From assembly GCA_021432635.1 (NCBI GenBank), contig MU270025.1, positions 393,244 to 457,243 of the forward strand: a DNA stretch of 64,000 nt, written 5' to 3'. The DNA is from Thozetella sp. PMI_491 (taxonomy: Eukaryota > Ascomycota > Sordariomycetes > Chaetosphaeriales > Chaetosphaeriaceae). A program made the translations under genes and the position numbers. The notes below the pieces were generated by a model that worked only from the letters and a program-made list of their open reading frames with translations, did not search any database and had not been told where the DNA came from. This document shows, one piece after another, positions 42,499-53,313 of this stretch (positions are counted from its first letter, which is position 1; each line of letters opens with the position of its first letter).

Positions 42499-45030
42499 TT
42501 AGTCGATAACTCCCAGCGGTAGTATAGAAATATAGTCGATAGGCGCCGGCTCTAGCCCATCTGGTGTTCCCACAATCTTGAGCACGTCCCCCTGGCCGAT
42601 ATGCACCTTCTCAAAGGTGATCCGAGTCGCGCTATGCCCATCGATGTATGGCGAGGGAGCATGACCCAGGACATACTCACTATCGCCTTTCCACCTCCCC
42701 ACGAGCCCATCGTTCAAGTAGGCTTCCCATGTCGAGTTGCCGATAGCCATGTCATAGTAATTGACTGCCAGATTGTACGTGCCCGAAGTTACATTAAGCT
42801 TTGTCGAGAGAGAACCCTTCGTGGAGTTGGTCGATATTACGACGCAAAGAGAATTAGAGGCGGCTTCAAACGGAGAAACCCTGTATACCTTGTACCCATC
42901 AAGATCCATGCTCTCGGCTTCGATGCGGTATGGATGAGTTCCCACCCTTCCATGTGCATCAGGAATACCGGATTTGTTGAAATAGAAGTTGTTAATGCTG
43001 TCCCTCCAAACCAAAGAGTGCCCGGCTTGGTACACAAGGCGGTGGAGCACATGTTCGTATCGCTCATCGTCGATCTTTCCCTTAAGCGACTGCCATGCCG
43101 CAGGATAGGTCTGAGCAACAGCCGAACCGTCATAGTGGGCGTCATAGAAATGTTGGATCACTGTCTTGCCCGAATGTAGGACCTGGGTATAGGGAACATG
43201 ATGAAACCACAGCATTAGGTTATCAGGCGTGGTCTCGACTTTCTCGTACGCAGCAGCGACCTCGGCTGGATACTGGCCCGAGAAGCCTGTACCGTTCCAC
43301 ACCGTCCGATCCATACCAATGGTTTCGTGATCTGCGCGCGTCCACTGGCCCCAGGGGTTGCCGTCCTGCGATGCTGGATTTGGGCCATAGTGAGAGAACA
43401 GGATATCCGTCAATGTCTGGATGCCGAGATTGCCAGTATAATTCTCGTAAGCCGGCCATGACTCCATAGAAATTTTTGTAACGGTGTCAATCACTTGCTC
43501 GTCGTGGCCAAATGTCAACCGAGTCCAGGAGCGGAGCAGCTCTTCGGCATCAGATGATGGGTCCCACGCTAAGCGCCCGTATGCGTACAGGTTAGACATG
43601 GCAAGATGGCTCCCTAGCCAAGTTGTGTTGGTACCGACATTTACGACTCCTGCATACCCGCCAGGCTTCCGGTTAAACCTCTTTCCGTTCAGGATATCGG
43701 TCAGATACGAGTCTTTGCTGTCTACCCGCAAGTTGAATCCGAGTAGCTCTTTCCACATAGGAGCAAGATACACTAGGTGGCACTGTTGGCCGAGGTACTC
43801 CTGTGTGACTTGGAGCTCGATCGAGGTGGTAGTCTGGATCAGGTGTGTGAAGAGGGGAGAGACTGGCTCGCGAACTTGGAAGTCGATGGGGCCGTATTTG
43901 ATCTGGACGATTACATTGTCCAGGAACTCGGTGTCAAGGCCATTAAAGAACTGGACAGCGGCATTGGCTCGGTCCGCCTTCCAGTCCAGAGTTTGGTTCA
44001 GGCTCGTCGAGTCGTAGACGAAGGCTCGAAACATGACAGTTCCTCCGTGTGGTGCAAGAGCTCGCGCAAATAGGTTCGCGCCCTGCGCCAAGGTTCGATT
44101 GTATGTCAACGGGCCAGGCTGGCCTTCTGAGTTGGCCTTGACGAGATATCCAGCGAAGTCGGGAACTACTCGATATAACACATCGGTTTTGTTGTGCCAC
44201 CAAGCGATAACCTTCTCATCCAGCGGGTCAAAGGTGTCAAGATCGCCAAGTGCCTTGGGTGATGCGAAGTAGAGTGACATGCCTAGCTGCACACCATAGG
44301 GTCTGAAGGCATCAGCGATTCTGCCGAGTCCTGCGATATTCTGGTTGCTCCACATGGTTTCGTTGGCGTTGACATTGTTGACCACTACCGCGTTGATACC
44401 GATGGATGCTAGTATACGAGCGTATTGGGCCACACGCGTAAGATCGCCACGAACTGTCCCATTCCAGAAGAAGATGGATTGACCGCCGTAGCCACGCTCG
44501 ACACTCCCGTGGGTGCCACCGTCCCGAAGGTTGTCCCACTGGTTCACCCATCGTACCGGAACATCGGGGTTTGAGGCATAGGATGTGCTGGATAAGTTTC
44601 CCTGGGCGAGGCGTGAGAGATAGTCGAAGGCACCGTACAATGCGCCCCTCTCGTTCTGCCCCAGGATCAAGACGCGATTGGGGCTACTCCGTAGATAGAA
44701 GCCATCTCGAACGAGATCGGGGATTCCGTCAATATTCCCACCCTGGCTCGAGTACGCATCGACAGTGCCCACTACAATGCCTCCCGCGCACGAGCTAGTG
44801 CGGTTGGTAACCGTAAGAGCCTTTCCTAGGATGCCGCTGATTCCACTCAGCAACTCCTGGCCCGCGGTGTAAACAGGACTCGAGACAGATGAATTGAGCA
44901 CCGTTATGGTCGACGGGATTGAGGCGTGATGATCTGCCGCATTGGGTATTCTCGCATAGCGCAGCCAAGCGTTGATGCCATTTTCCGCGGCTACGACGCC
45001 AAGCTGCAATAGAAAGGCGAGTTTGACCAT
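42499..45030 (-). CDS. aguA: Secreted GH67 alpha-glucuronidase
   Basis: One exon of 843 residues. A short signal peptide (MVKLAFLLQLGVVAAENG) is followed directly by the mature start AWLRYARI. The sequence matches fungal GH67 alpha-glucuronidases along its length. It includes RWVNQWDNLRDGG, the GINAVVVNNVNA block, YGPIDFQVREPVSPLF, LQVTQEYLGQQ and HHVPYTQVLHSGKTVIQHFYD. By alignment from memory, E302 (in SEGQPGP) would be the acid, and D383 with E411, spaced 28 apart as in bacterial relatives, the base pair. The enzyme removes 4-O-methyl-glucuronic acid from xylan fragments outside the cell. There are numerous N-glycosylation sites. It is the clearest plant-cell-wall enzyme here. A GST-like gene lies divergently. 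Confidence 0.94.
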   Translation of the reverse strand: MVKLAFLLQLGVVAAENGINAWLRYARIPNAADHHASIPSTITVLNSSVSSPVYTAGQELLSGISGILGKALTVTNRTSSCAGGIVVGTVDAYSSQGGNIDGIPDLVRDGFYLRSSPNRVLILGQNERGALYGAFDYLSRLAQGNLSSTSYASNPDVPVRWVNQWDNLRDGGTHGSVERGYGGQSIFFWNGTVRGDLTRVAQYARILASIGINAVVVNNVNANETMWSNQNIAGLGRIADAFRPYGVQLGMSLYFASPKALGDLDTFDPLDEKVIAWWHNKTDVLYRVVPDFAGYLVKANSEGQPGPLTYNRTLAQGANLFARALAPHGGTVMFRAFVYDSTSLNQTLDWKADRANAAVQFFNGLDTEFLDNVIVQIKYGPIDFQVREPVSPLFTHLIQTTTSIELQVTQEYLGQQCHLVYLAPMWKELLGFNLRVDSKDSYLTDILNGKRFNRKPGGYAGVVNVGTNTTWLGSHLAMSNLYAYGRLAWDPSSDAEELLRSWTRLTFGHDEQVIDTVTKISMESWPAYENYTGNLGIQTLTDILFSHYGPNPASQDGNPWGQWTRADHETIGMDRTVWNGTGFSGQYPAEVAAAYEKVETTPDNLMLWFHHVPYTQVLHSGKTVIQHFYDAHYDGSAVAQTYPAAWQSLKGKIDDERYEHVLHRLVYQAGHSLVWRDSINNFYFNKSGIPDAHGRVGTHPYRIEAESMDLDGYKVYRVSPFEAASNSLCVVISTNSTKGSLSTKLNVTSGTYNLAVNYYDMAIGNSTWEAYLNDGLVGRWKGDSEYVLGHAPSPYIDGHSATRITFEKVHIGQGDVLKIVGTPDGLEPAPIDYISILPLGVID

Positions 45031-45130
45031 GGTTGCGATGCCCTGGAGACAGAGAAGGAACTGCTCCGCGGTCTAGACATGGCACGATACACGTCGTATT
45101 TACTTCAATGTTTTTCTTTCTTGTTCTACT

Positions 45131-45136
45131 GCGGGG
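45131..45136 (+). promoter_or_regulatory. Possible CreA/Cre1 site upstream of aguA
   Basis: GCGGGG fits the SYGGRG carbon-catabolite repressor consensus, about 100 bp from the start. The motif is short and degenerate. Confidence 0.3.
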
Positions 45137-45254
45137 TTCTAAAAGCCATGTCTACCTCCGTACTCCCGTCCCATCGCATGTGGATTGGTGGAACATCTAA
45201 GCCATTATAGGCCCGGCACTGGAAGATCCGCAGCCAAGAGCGTAGGCGGATATC

Positions 45255-45261
45255 GGCTAAA
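45255..45261 (+). promoter_or_regulatory. XlnR/XYR1-type site GGCTAAA upstream of aguA
   Basis: An exact GGCTAAA lies about 225 bp upstream of the alpha-glucuronidase start. This is the consensus of the xylanase regulator XlnR, which controls aguA in Aspergillus. A single site can occur by chance, so regulation is inferred. Confidence 0.45.
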
Positions 45262-45721
45262 TGAGCTGAGGGGTTCTCCTAGCAGCTCTTGGCCACGCAT
45301 TGTGCGAAATTTTATACTCTCCTTTCGTGGTTTTGCGGGTATTCATCCACGTTTGCTCGGTTGTATGCTTTGTATGCGGTGAGAAGGGGTAAAGAAAGAA
45401 CAAAATCTCGGTGGGAGCCAAAGCTTTAGTCAGCCAAAATGTCCCCATCTCTATAAAATTTCACCGCTCGCTTTTGTTTGGTACAGGGTAACTCCCTGAT
45501 AGGCAGCTGTGCGAAGGATGCCTTACCTTAGACAACCCTCCGGCGAGCTGAAGATAGGCGAATCAAGACACCAAATGACTCCAGGCAGCTGACCAGAATA
45601 GGAACTTATGTGCATGCGATTCTGGGCTCTATACCGCATAGAGCAGGTAATGTACTGTACTTTTCGGGCCTATAGTGCGATTGGATTGGTCATGATGAAT
45701 CATCAAGGGGAGGGAGGTGCC

Positions 45722-45727
45722 TATAAA
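45722..45727 (+). promoter_or_regulatory. TATA box for the GST-like gene
   Basis: TATAAA about 100 bp before the ATG at 45825, a normal distance for a fungal core promoter. Confidence 0.45.
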
Positions 45728-45824
45728 GAGTCGGCCGTCCACTCCAGACACCCCGGATTCCAGCAGACAAACGCTCCCAGGTCAAGAAACTCTGTCAGTT
45801 TTAGCGTTATTTTAGTGATTGAGA

Positions 45825-46691
45825 ATGGCGCCTATAGGCACCGTCCATGCCCCGCCGATGAGAGGTCATCCTCGCATCCGCAAGGTCCGTAAATATACAT
45901 CGTAGTAAATGCATCCATGGCTTACCCGCAGCGGGGAAGCCGTGCTTGCCTGGGCTCGCCGAGCCCAAGAAATTTTCGGCGTCGCTCGAGACCCCGAAAG
46001 AAAATACATGTTCTGATCGTGTTGTTTCTCGCACCAGATCTTCGCAATTGCGGCTCTCGCATCCGTTGAGCTCGCATCGCCCGAGCCGGATTTGGAGCCC
46101 GACGTCACCAACCGAACGCCCGAATACCGGGCCAAGTTCCCGCTCGGCAAGATCCCCGCCTTCGAGTCCTCCGACGGTTCATTTCGCCTCGTCGAATCCG
46201 AAGCCATTGCCGCATACGTCGCCGGATGCGCCAAGGACCCCAAAATCCGCCTGGCGCTGCTGGGGGGAACCTTGGAAGAGCGGGCGCTAGTGCAACAGTG
46301 GACCTCATTCACTGGACACCACTTTGAGCCAACAGTGCTGAAGATCGCAGAATTTGTATATGGTCCTCCGGAGGCCCGTGGGAGTTCGGAGGAGAAGAGT
46401 CAGATGCAGGACTGGGACAGATGGCTGACCTACCTAGAGAACCACCTCCGAGGTGATGGATCTGGTGGTACGCCAAGGAAGTGGCTTGTCTCCATAGGTG
46501 GCGGCGCAGAAGACTGCCCGAGCATCGCAGATATCACGGTGGCCTGCGTCCTGTGGGGAGGATGCAGAGTGTTCATGGACCCGGAATCCCGAGCCCGGTG
46601 GCCAGAGTCCATTAGATGGCTGCAGCAAATCCGGACCACCCCGGGAATTCACGAGTCGTTCGCTGGGTTGATGTTGGATGAGAAGGAATGA
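45825..46691 (+). CDS. Glutathione S-transferase, EF1Bgamma-like
   Basis: Two exons, 45825-45884 and 46038-46691, joined in phase 0 by a 153-nt intron; 237 residues. The first exon codes MAPIGTVHAPPMRGHPRIRK, matching the beta-strand start of the GST N-domain in EF1Bgamma-like fungal GSTs. After the join come IFAIAALASVEL, NRTPEYRAKFPLGKIPAFE (the cis-Pro region) and the ESEAIAAYVA helix. The C-terminal helical domain includes LVQQWTSFTGHHFEPTVL and CPSIADITVACVLWGGCRVF. Such proteins conjugate glutathione or form part of elongation-factor complexes. With no EF1Bgamma C-terminal domain, a stand-alone GST is more likely. The intron is longer than its neighbours' and its donor GTCCGT is weak, so the first exon is less certain than the rest. 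Confidence 0.82.
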
Positions 46692-46813
46692 AGGGTCGTT
46701 ACATCTTGTTTTGTTAGGAAAGTAGGGTTTGGGTGGTGGCACCAAGTATGCTTGAAACAGCCTTTTCATTATTCTGCTAGCTTCAATACCAATTCAACAT
46801 TGGTCACAATAAT

Positions 46814-48271
46814 CTAAACCGGGGACAAGATACATCTTGCGCCATCGTTCGATAAGCTCTTCGGGCCCGTGATGATGTACTCAGGTGCCTTCGGAGGTGT
46901 GGCGAGCGGGTAGAATCGCCAGATCTTGCCGCTCCCGTTGTCCGAAGCATAGAGCGATCCATCATTGCGTCCATACATAGCCCCAATGGCATCGGTGGGC
47001 TGAATGCCTGGGTAGCTTGCCACAGTGGTCCACGTCTTGGAGGCCTTGCTAAACTTGATGAGCGTGACGCCACTCGTCGGCGTCGTAAGGTTTCTCGCAA
47101 CGGCGTAGAGGTATCCGGGGTCTTGCTTCAAGTAGACCCAGTCGGCAACCTGCAATTTGTTTGGGAGCGTGACTGTGCCATTGCCGATGAGCTTGCCGTA
47201 GGTTGGGGAGCCAGGCTTCAGGTCTATAGCCGCCCAGTTTTGGCCGCCCGCGCTGTACCAGTAGGTTCCGTTCTCGTCGATGTCGCCCATGTAGCTGTTC
47301 TTGATAGCATTGATCGGTGCAATCACCTGCGATGAGCCGTCTGCCGAGATTCGAATCAAGCTGTCCCTCTGGCGGGCATACAGGTAGTCATCAAGAGGGT
47401 TAAAACCCATGGCATTGATGCTACCGCCGTTACCAACGCTCCTCTTGACCAGGGTATTCCTGCCCGTCTCTACATCGACGGAGTAGAGCATGGCGTCCTG
47501 AACCAGCCATCCCTTGTCGTTGCAGGTAAGTTTGGGACCAGTTGGTTCCGGAGGAGGATATGACACCGACGAAGTGCTAGTCGTAGAAGAGCTGGAAGAG
47601 CTAGTGGTGGGAGCACTACTAGTGGTAGGAGCGCTTGTGGTAGGGGAGACACTGGTAGTGGTAGGAACACTCGTGGTTGTCGGCACACTGGTGGTTTTCG
47701 GCACACTGGTGGTTTTCGGCACACTGGTGGTTGTCGGCACACTGGTAGTTGTAGGTGCCGCGCTAGATGGCGCCTCGGAAGAGGGCGCCTCGCTAGATGC
47801 CGGCGACTCGGATGGGCCGCACACGGGCGTCGTAGTCACAGTCACTGTGCTGTTTTGCGGCACGCAGGCGTTGCAGCCGCCCCAGCCGGGCCAGAGGTAG
47901 ACCACGGTTTGCTGAACCCAGGACGTTGGGGTTGGGCATGGGTACATGGTCACAATCTGGCCGATTCCCGTGATAGGCACCAGAGCTGGTACTTGGGGAA
48001 TATACGTCACCTGTCCAATGCATCCGAGCGGCATGCCACAGCCCTGGAAGCCGAGAGTATGAGTGCCTGGTTGATTGATAGTGACCGTCTGCACGTTGAA
48101 AGTATGAATAGTCTCGGTTTTTGTCGGTGGCGTTGTTACCGTAACGGTCTTGAGCCCCTGGGGGTTACCCGCTTTGTCGCCGGCAGCTTTGGCGGCGTCA
48201 CCAGCCGGGACAGCCAGAGCGACGCCGGCGAGGGCCACCATACTGCCGAAGACGATTTGGGAAAGAACCAT
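46814..48271 (-). CDS. Secreted propeller-like protein (DUF6923-like) with Ser/Thr stalk
   Basis: One exon of 485 residues. A signal peptide (MVLSQIVFGSMVALAGVALAV) leads into a cysteine-containing N-domain (GTHTLGFQGCGMPLGCIGQV, PCPTPTSWVQQ, YLWPGWGG). A low-complexity Ser/Thr/Pro stalk at about residues 155-245 includes SVPTTT/SVPKTT repeats and is probably O-glycosylated. The C-terminal 240 residues repeat LYSVDVETG, NAMGFNPLDDYLYA, GDIDENGTYWY and GSLYASDNGSGKIWRF motifs, fitting a propeller-like fold of the DUF6923 kind, and end NDGARCILSPV. It has a divergent paralogue at 50088-51308. It is likely a cell-wall or secreted protein; function is unknown. Antisense valine-rich frames over the stalk are shadows. 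Confidence 0.8.
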   Translation of the reverse strand: MVLSQIVFGSMVALAGVALAVPAGDAAKAAGDKAGNPQGLKTVTVTTPPTKTETIHTFNVQTVTINQPGTHTLGFQGCGMPLGCIGQVTYIPQVPALVPITGIGQIVTMYPCPTPTSWVQQTVVYLWPGWGGCNACVPQNSTVTVTTTPVCGPSESPASSEAPSSEAPSSAAPTTTSVPTTTSVPKTTSVPKTTSVPTTTSVPTTTSVSPTTSAPTTSSAPTTSSSSSSTTSTSSVSYPPPEPTGPKLTCNDKGWLVQDAMLYSVDVETGRNTLVKRSVGNGGSINAMGFNPLDDYLYARQRDSLIRISADGSSQVIAPINAIKNSYMGDIDENGTYWYSAGGQNWAAIDLKPGSPTYGKLIGNGTVTLPNKLQVADWVYLKQDPGYLYAVARNLTTPTSGVTLIKFSKASKTWTTVASYPGIQPTDAIGAMYGRNDGSLYASDNGSGKIWRFYPLATPPKAPEYIITGPKSLSNDGARCILSPV

Positions 48272-50087
48272 TCTGAATACGGGACAGAAGCGAGGAAGTC
48301 GAGGAAAAGCTGGCCGGTGCCAGTGAATGAAAGGTTGTTGCTCGTATACCTGATTCTTGGGGGAGAGCGGCTGCTACTCATATAGACACTCGAAATTTCA
48401 ATTTGCCCATGATTACCTTGGTTGGCGCATATCGTTTTTCCTAATGTCGGCTGAGAAGCTTGCTTAGACAAGTCCTTACCCAGGAAGAGGCGGGATGAGG
48501 CGGGATGAGGCGGAATGCGAGCTGCGCAATGCCGGGGAAAAGCACCCTCCTGTAGATCGCCAACGGTATGCGGATCTTTGACTGAGACAGATCGTCCTTT
48601 GAAGAACCGTTTAGCTGATGCGGTGGGTTTGTAAGCCAGTTGCCCTGGCGATCGGGCGAACCCCTTAGACAGACCTTCTTGCAGGCAAGTCCTCTCTTAC
48701 CCGATTGGTCTACAAGGATTACCACAAAAATATTGCTTCACACAAATAGGAAGGCGCTACTCTCCAGGACCAACTATGTGTGTTTAAGCTGAGGCTCCCG
48801 TCCCGAAAAATCAGTGTGGCAGATGGGATAGCAGCTCCCCGCCCTTTTGACAGTAAACAACATTTTGAAGAGCTTTAAACAGGCCAAAATGGTTAAAAGA
48901 GACCAAGCCTCGCCTATCAGACGATAGGGGTTGCTGGCATGCTCCTTGTTCTAGCTGAGTCCCAGCTGAGACCCGTTACATATTTACCATCGCTTGGCAT
49001 CCACGATGCTACTGAGCGAGATTGTAAGGTTGGACAAAGCATAGGATTCATAGACAAGTCAACACGGCTCCACTAAACCCTGGGGGGAGGCTTCCCTTGT
49101 TGAAGAGAGTATGTTTGTGGAGGGTTTCTCCCGCTGAAATGCGCCCCGACTCCCGAGATGCTGTTGCGTAACTGATGGCTACTGAAGGGTAGTACAATAA
49201 AACAAGGTTCTGATGAATGAGCACTCAAGGTACACAAGCTAGATAGATGCCTAGGGCGCATTTCTGTCTAGTCCCCAGACCAGTACTTCGATGCCTCCCA
49301 ATGAATATGCGCACTATAGAGAGGATTAGAGGCAACGAGGCTACCTGTAGGCCAACAAAATGGGGCAATGTTATTCGCTGGCCCAACTTCTGGAAGAGGG
49401 TTGAGCCTGTCTTAAACAAAGCATACCTACTTAACTGCTCTCGCTATGATTTGATTCCAAATGCCAAGATGCCCCGAGACCCTGAGTCCCATTCCAAGGA
49501 ACCGGATTCCCGGTTCCGTCCTCGGCAGACCCATCCCGCGTACCCGTTTTTCCGGCCGTGTCTCAATCGCCCCTGAGCTCGAGGCTCAAGACACATTGCG
49601 GGCTTCAACGGCTCCAATGATATTCGAACGTGCGGCAACGGCGCTTCACCTTCGGCCCATTTATTGTCTTTAATAAACGGCTCAGGATCAACGGTGGTAC
49701 AAGATTTTTTCTTGTCAGTGGCCGGTTTAGACGCGACATCCGCATCCCCACCCTGATGCGCCATCTTGTGGCCACAATGCGGTACCTGGATGCAATCCAA
49801 CTCTATTCGGAGGCATGCGGCGCGATGGCGGCCTGAATCCGAAAGCTGAATCGTACCCGGCTGTGCAGCATCCCCGGATCACAAGATTTCATTCCTCTGA
49901 GCTCAATTTTCGTGTCTTGCTTTCTTAATACTACAAAATCCTTACCAGGCTTCAAAGAAGAGAGTCGTATAAGATGGCGCTTCTTCGCGCGAAGGCTCAA
50001 CCTGTCGCCTTTTCACCGCATCACGATTTATCGGCTGACCTAGAACTACTCTTCCCTCCTATATCTATCTAAGAAGAGACCCTCGCC
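48272..50087. other. Divergent region between the two propeller-like paralogues
   Basis: About 1.8 kb. Contains a short tandem CGGGATGAGG repeat at 48491-48510. No gene recognised; small frames (such as 49247-49576) are not convincing. Confidence 0.45.
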
Positions 50088-51308
50088 ATGCATAGTTCCC
50101 ATACCATCTTGGGCTCTGTGTCAGCCCTGCTGTCCCTGGCAAATGCCAAGCCCAATGCCGTCAAGCCTAGAGGTGTGCAGACTGTCCATCTTCAGGAGGC
50201 TCCTATGGTCACGGAGACAAGGGCGTACACCAAGGACGTCCAAACTAGCCTCACCGCTGCGGGCACCTACACACTGGGTGTCGACGGCTGCGGTGGTCTC
50301 CAGTGTATCGGCCAAGTGGTGAACATTGGTCAGCCTGGCGTTGTCTGGCTGACTGCTGTTGGTGTCACGACAACCATCTACCCGTGCTTCACGCCGACTT
50401 CGTACAGTCAGGGAACAACGGTTTTCGTGTGGCCAGGATTCGGTGGCAATCCCAACCCGGTAACCGTTACCGCAACGGCCGAGTGCATTCCCACGGATGA
50501 GGTGGCGTCCTCTGCTCCACCAGCTACATCTACCCAGGCTACAACTCCAGAGCCTTCACCTACGGCTGGGCCGAAGCTTTCGTGCGACAAGAGCGGCTGG
50601 CTTATCCAGCAGAGCACATTCTACAGAGTGAACCTGACTACCGCACAGATTTTCCCAGTGCTGAGCAGTGTCGGCGATGGCAGCTTGACCAACGCTATGG
50701 GATTCAATCCCACGGATGACTACCTGTACGCCATACAGAGCAACAAGATCATCCGTATCAATGCTGCTGGGCTCACCACACCAGTTGGGCCACTTAGCAC
50801 GAGCTGGGGCTCCAATTTCCTGCCTAACCAGGGCGATATCGACACAAATGGCGTTTATTGGTACGGCTCGAACGGTGTTTATTGGGCCTCCGTGGACCTG
50901 AAGCCAGGCTCGCCCAACTACGGAAAACTGATCGACAGCGGCAAAACGACCAGGCCGGCCGGCATCCAAAACATCATTGACTGGGTTTATTTCCCGGACC
51001 TTGGGAACAACGTTGGAAACGCTCTCTACGCCATAGCTGTGAGGACGATGGGAGGTGTAGCGTTGCTGAGGTTCGACTTGACCTCCAAGCAGTGGACGAT
51101 TCTTCAAACGTATCCGAATGTCCGGCGCACCACTGTGGGCTTCGGCGCCATGTACGGTACGAAAGATGGAACCTTGTATGCTTCTGACAACGGCAATGGC
51201 AACATCTTTGCTTTCAACGTCAAGACTCTGGCCAGCCCTACTGGCCCAACTACCGGGCCAGTGTCCCGGCAAAACGACGGCGCTCGCTGTATCTTGGCCG
51301 ATTCCTAA
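50088..51308 (+). CDS. Secreted propeller-like protein (DUF6923-like), paralogue
   Basis: One exon of 406 residues, in mirror orientation to the gene at 46814-48271. It shares the same plan: a short signal-like N-terminus (MHSSHTILGSVSALLSLANA), then a Cys domain with GTYTLGVDGCGGLQCIGQVV, PCFTPTSYSQG and FVWPGFGG. After that come GPKLSCDKSGWLIQ, NAMGFNPTDDYLYA, GDIDTNGVYWYG, LKPGSPNYGKLI, GTLYASDNGNGNIFAF and the ending NDGARCILADS. The Ser/Thr stalk is only about 20 residues here, against about 90 in the paralogue. The pair clearly arose by duplication with inversion. Function unknown; probably extracellular. Confidence 0.83.
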   Translation: MHSSHTILGSVSALLSLANAKPNAVKPRGVQTVHLQEAPMVTETRAYTKDVQTSLTAAGTYTLGVDGCGGLQCIGQVVNIGQPGVVWLTAVGVTTTIYPCFTPTSYSQGTTVFVWPGFGGNPNPVTVTATAECIPTDEVASSAPPATSTQATTPEPSPTAGPKLSCDKSGWLIQQSTFYRVNLTTAQIFPVLSSVGDGSLTNAMGFNPTDDYLYAIQSNKIIRINAAGLTTPVGPLSTSWGSNFLPNQGDIDTNGVYWYGSNGVYWASVDLKPGSPNYGKLIDSGKTTRPAGIQNIIDWVYFPDLGNNVGNALYAIAVRTMGGVALLRFDLTSKQWTILQTYPNVRRTTVGFGAMYGTKDGTLYASDNGNGNIFAFNVKTLASPTGPTTGPVSRQNDGARCILADS

Positions 51309-51551
51309 GTCAGATTTACTTTACCTGCCAAATGATCTGGCTTCGGAGACCGCGGAACGGCGGAGGGGTCTGCGCTGTTAACTCGATGTAGTCCTAGGCA
51401 GTTTAACAACATGGTCCTTAGTAGGGCTTTTAGCGTACAAGTCAAATTTAAAAAAGCTTAGGAAACTGATTCCGACATCTTAGCCCGGCTCAAGAATCAG
51501 CCGTACTCTTAAGACCTTTGCCTACTAACCCTATCCAGGTAGCATATCGGC

Positions 51552-52538
51552 CTAAGAACTGGTATTAGAAAGAAACGACCCGCAAATCTGAATGTATCGC
51601 TCGCGATCCTCAAAATGGGCCATGTGACTTGAATTCTCCAACGTAACCCATTTGGCCTTGGGGATAGTTTTGAACCAAGGTTCCATGGAGAGGTCCGTGA
51701 CTTCGTCGTATCGCCCGTTGAGCAACAAAGTCTCAACCTCAATGTTGTGAGCATCTTGCCAACCCTCCCAGCTCTTTATGGAGCCGACAATGATAAACTC
51801 GGACGGGCCTTGTCTGCATATAACCCTTAGCATCTGCAGGGTCACGCTGTAGCATAGAAATACTCACATCACCAGATAAGATGTCGGATCGTCTTTGAGA
51901 TTGGCGAAGGTAGCTTGAACCTCGTCTGGGAAAGGATCAAGTCGGCAGACGTGGCGCGAGTAGAAGATAGCCGAAGCCTCTTCGAATTCCTTACTCTCGT
52001 GATCACCCCGGCGGTCGCAGTCTTCCAGGGTTTTTCGGACATCGGGCGGCAATGCGTCAAGTAATGGTGTAAGACCTTTGATATACAATGGTATACTCGC
52101 TGGTCCGCTCGCTATGATGGCCTTTTTCAAGCCCATGGGGCGGCGAGAGGCATATGCACTACATAGAACTCCGCCCCAACTCTGTCCGAGGAGGTAAAAG
52201 CCTCTCTCGCGTAGCCCCAGATGATCGATCAGGTTGTCTAGCTCTTTGTAGAAGAGATCCAAGGACCAAAATGCGATGTCGTCCGCCTTTTCTCGCAGAT
52301 GGGTTGAGCGACCACAGCCGATTTGGTCATAGAAGACGACAGGTATTCCATACTTCTCATAGAGGTCCGCGAGGGGGGCCAAGTAATCATGGCCGGCCCC
52401 GGGGCCGCCGTGTAAGGTGACCAATGGCTTTGAATCCGAATCGAGATTACCAACAATCTTGTACCATGTTTTGCACGCCTTGCCGGCCCCGGGGGCGTCA
52501 AAGTCAACCTCGCATTCTACAATGGGAATGGTGGCCAT
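51552..52538 (-). CDS. Proline iminopeptidase-like alpha/beta hydrolase
   Basis: Two exons, 52538-51868 and 51813-51552, joined by a 54-nt intron (GTGAGT to CAG); 310 residues. The oxyanion motif HGGPGAG lies near residue 43 and YDQIGCGRS near 70. The nucleophile elbow is GQSWGG with Ser120. After the intron come GPSEFIIVGSIKSWEGW, LLLNGRYDEVTD (acid, Asp) and NSSHMAHFEDRERY (base, His). This is the S33 proline iminopeptidase / L-amino acid amidase pattern, and the triad is complete. There is no signal peptide, so it is probably cytosolic. Substrate could be N-terminal proline peptides or an amino-acid amide; some fungal relatives act in secondary metabolism. Confidence 0.87.
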
Positions 52539-53313
52539 CCTGACACTTTGGATTGGCAGATGAGAGCCGTGAACTGCGATGATACTAGCTTTGCGATGCT
52601 AAAGTGCCTGGCGACCTGCTGCCAGCGATAATCATTGACTCGATTTCTTCAGGATGAGGCAATCTTAAAGTCGAACGATGGAGAGGAGAGAAGGGCCAGA
52701 CGCATAGCCCGGGAGATTCATGGATCTCCCATTGGATAAGGCCGCGTGATCATGCAGTGTTAGCCATCAGGACAGGGCGGGGTATATGCATGTATTGCTT
52801 AAGGTAGTGACTTTTTGACTAACGCCAGGGCGAATGAGAAGCCTACGAATACAGCCTGATCTCACACTTGTCTACTGTAGCAATCTGGTTGAGACCCACA
52901 TGGCTATATTCGTAGAGCTTGCTGATATGCATCACTAGATAAGGCGTTTCTATGGTGTAACATTATTGCCGGTGTTTGTACTGTTGGCAGTAGCTATGGG
53001 TTTATAAGTATCACGGCTGGCTAAAGCTCTGGCTTCCCAAAATCCCCAGCGTTCTCGGCAGTGGGCCGGGGAAAGAAAAAGACGGGGGATCGAGGAATTT
53101 CTTGTATGAGCACATACCCCAGCGCCGAGCCATCCAACGTATTCAATCATGGCTCGTAGCGGGGTACATCAACTGACGAGTCTCCTCCTAGCCTACCCTT
53201 CGTAGGGCTGCATGTGCTTGGTTAATCACATATGCTGGGATATCGCCACCATTTGTACAGGCTCTGCCTGGCCGATCTGCGAAGCTCCTGAAGACTGAAT
53301 GCGTCGGTCCATA
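52539..53313. other. Gap upstream of the iminopeptidase-like gene
   Basis: About 775 bp with no recognised feature. Confidence 0.4.

Noticed and set aside
47514-47900. 128-codon plus frame with valine repeats
   Set aside because: It is the antisense of the Ser/Thr stalk of the secreted propeller-like protein.
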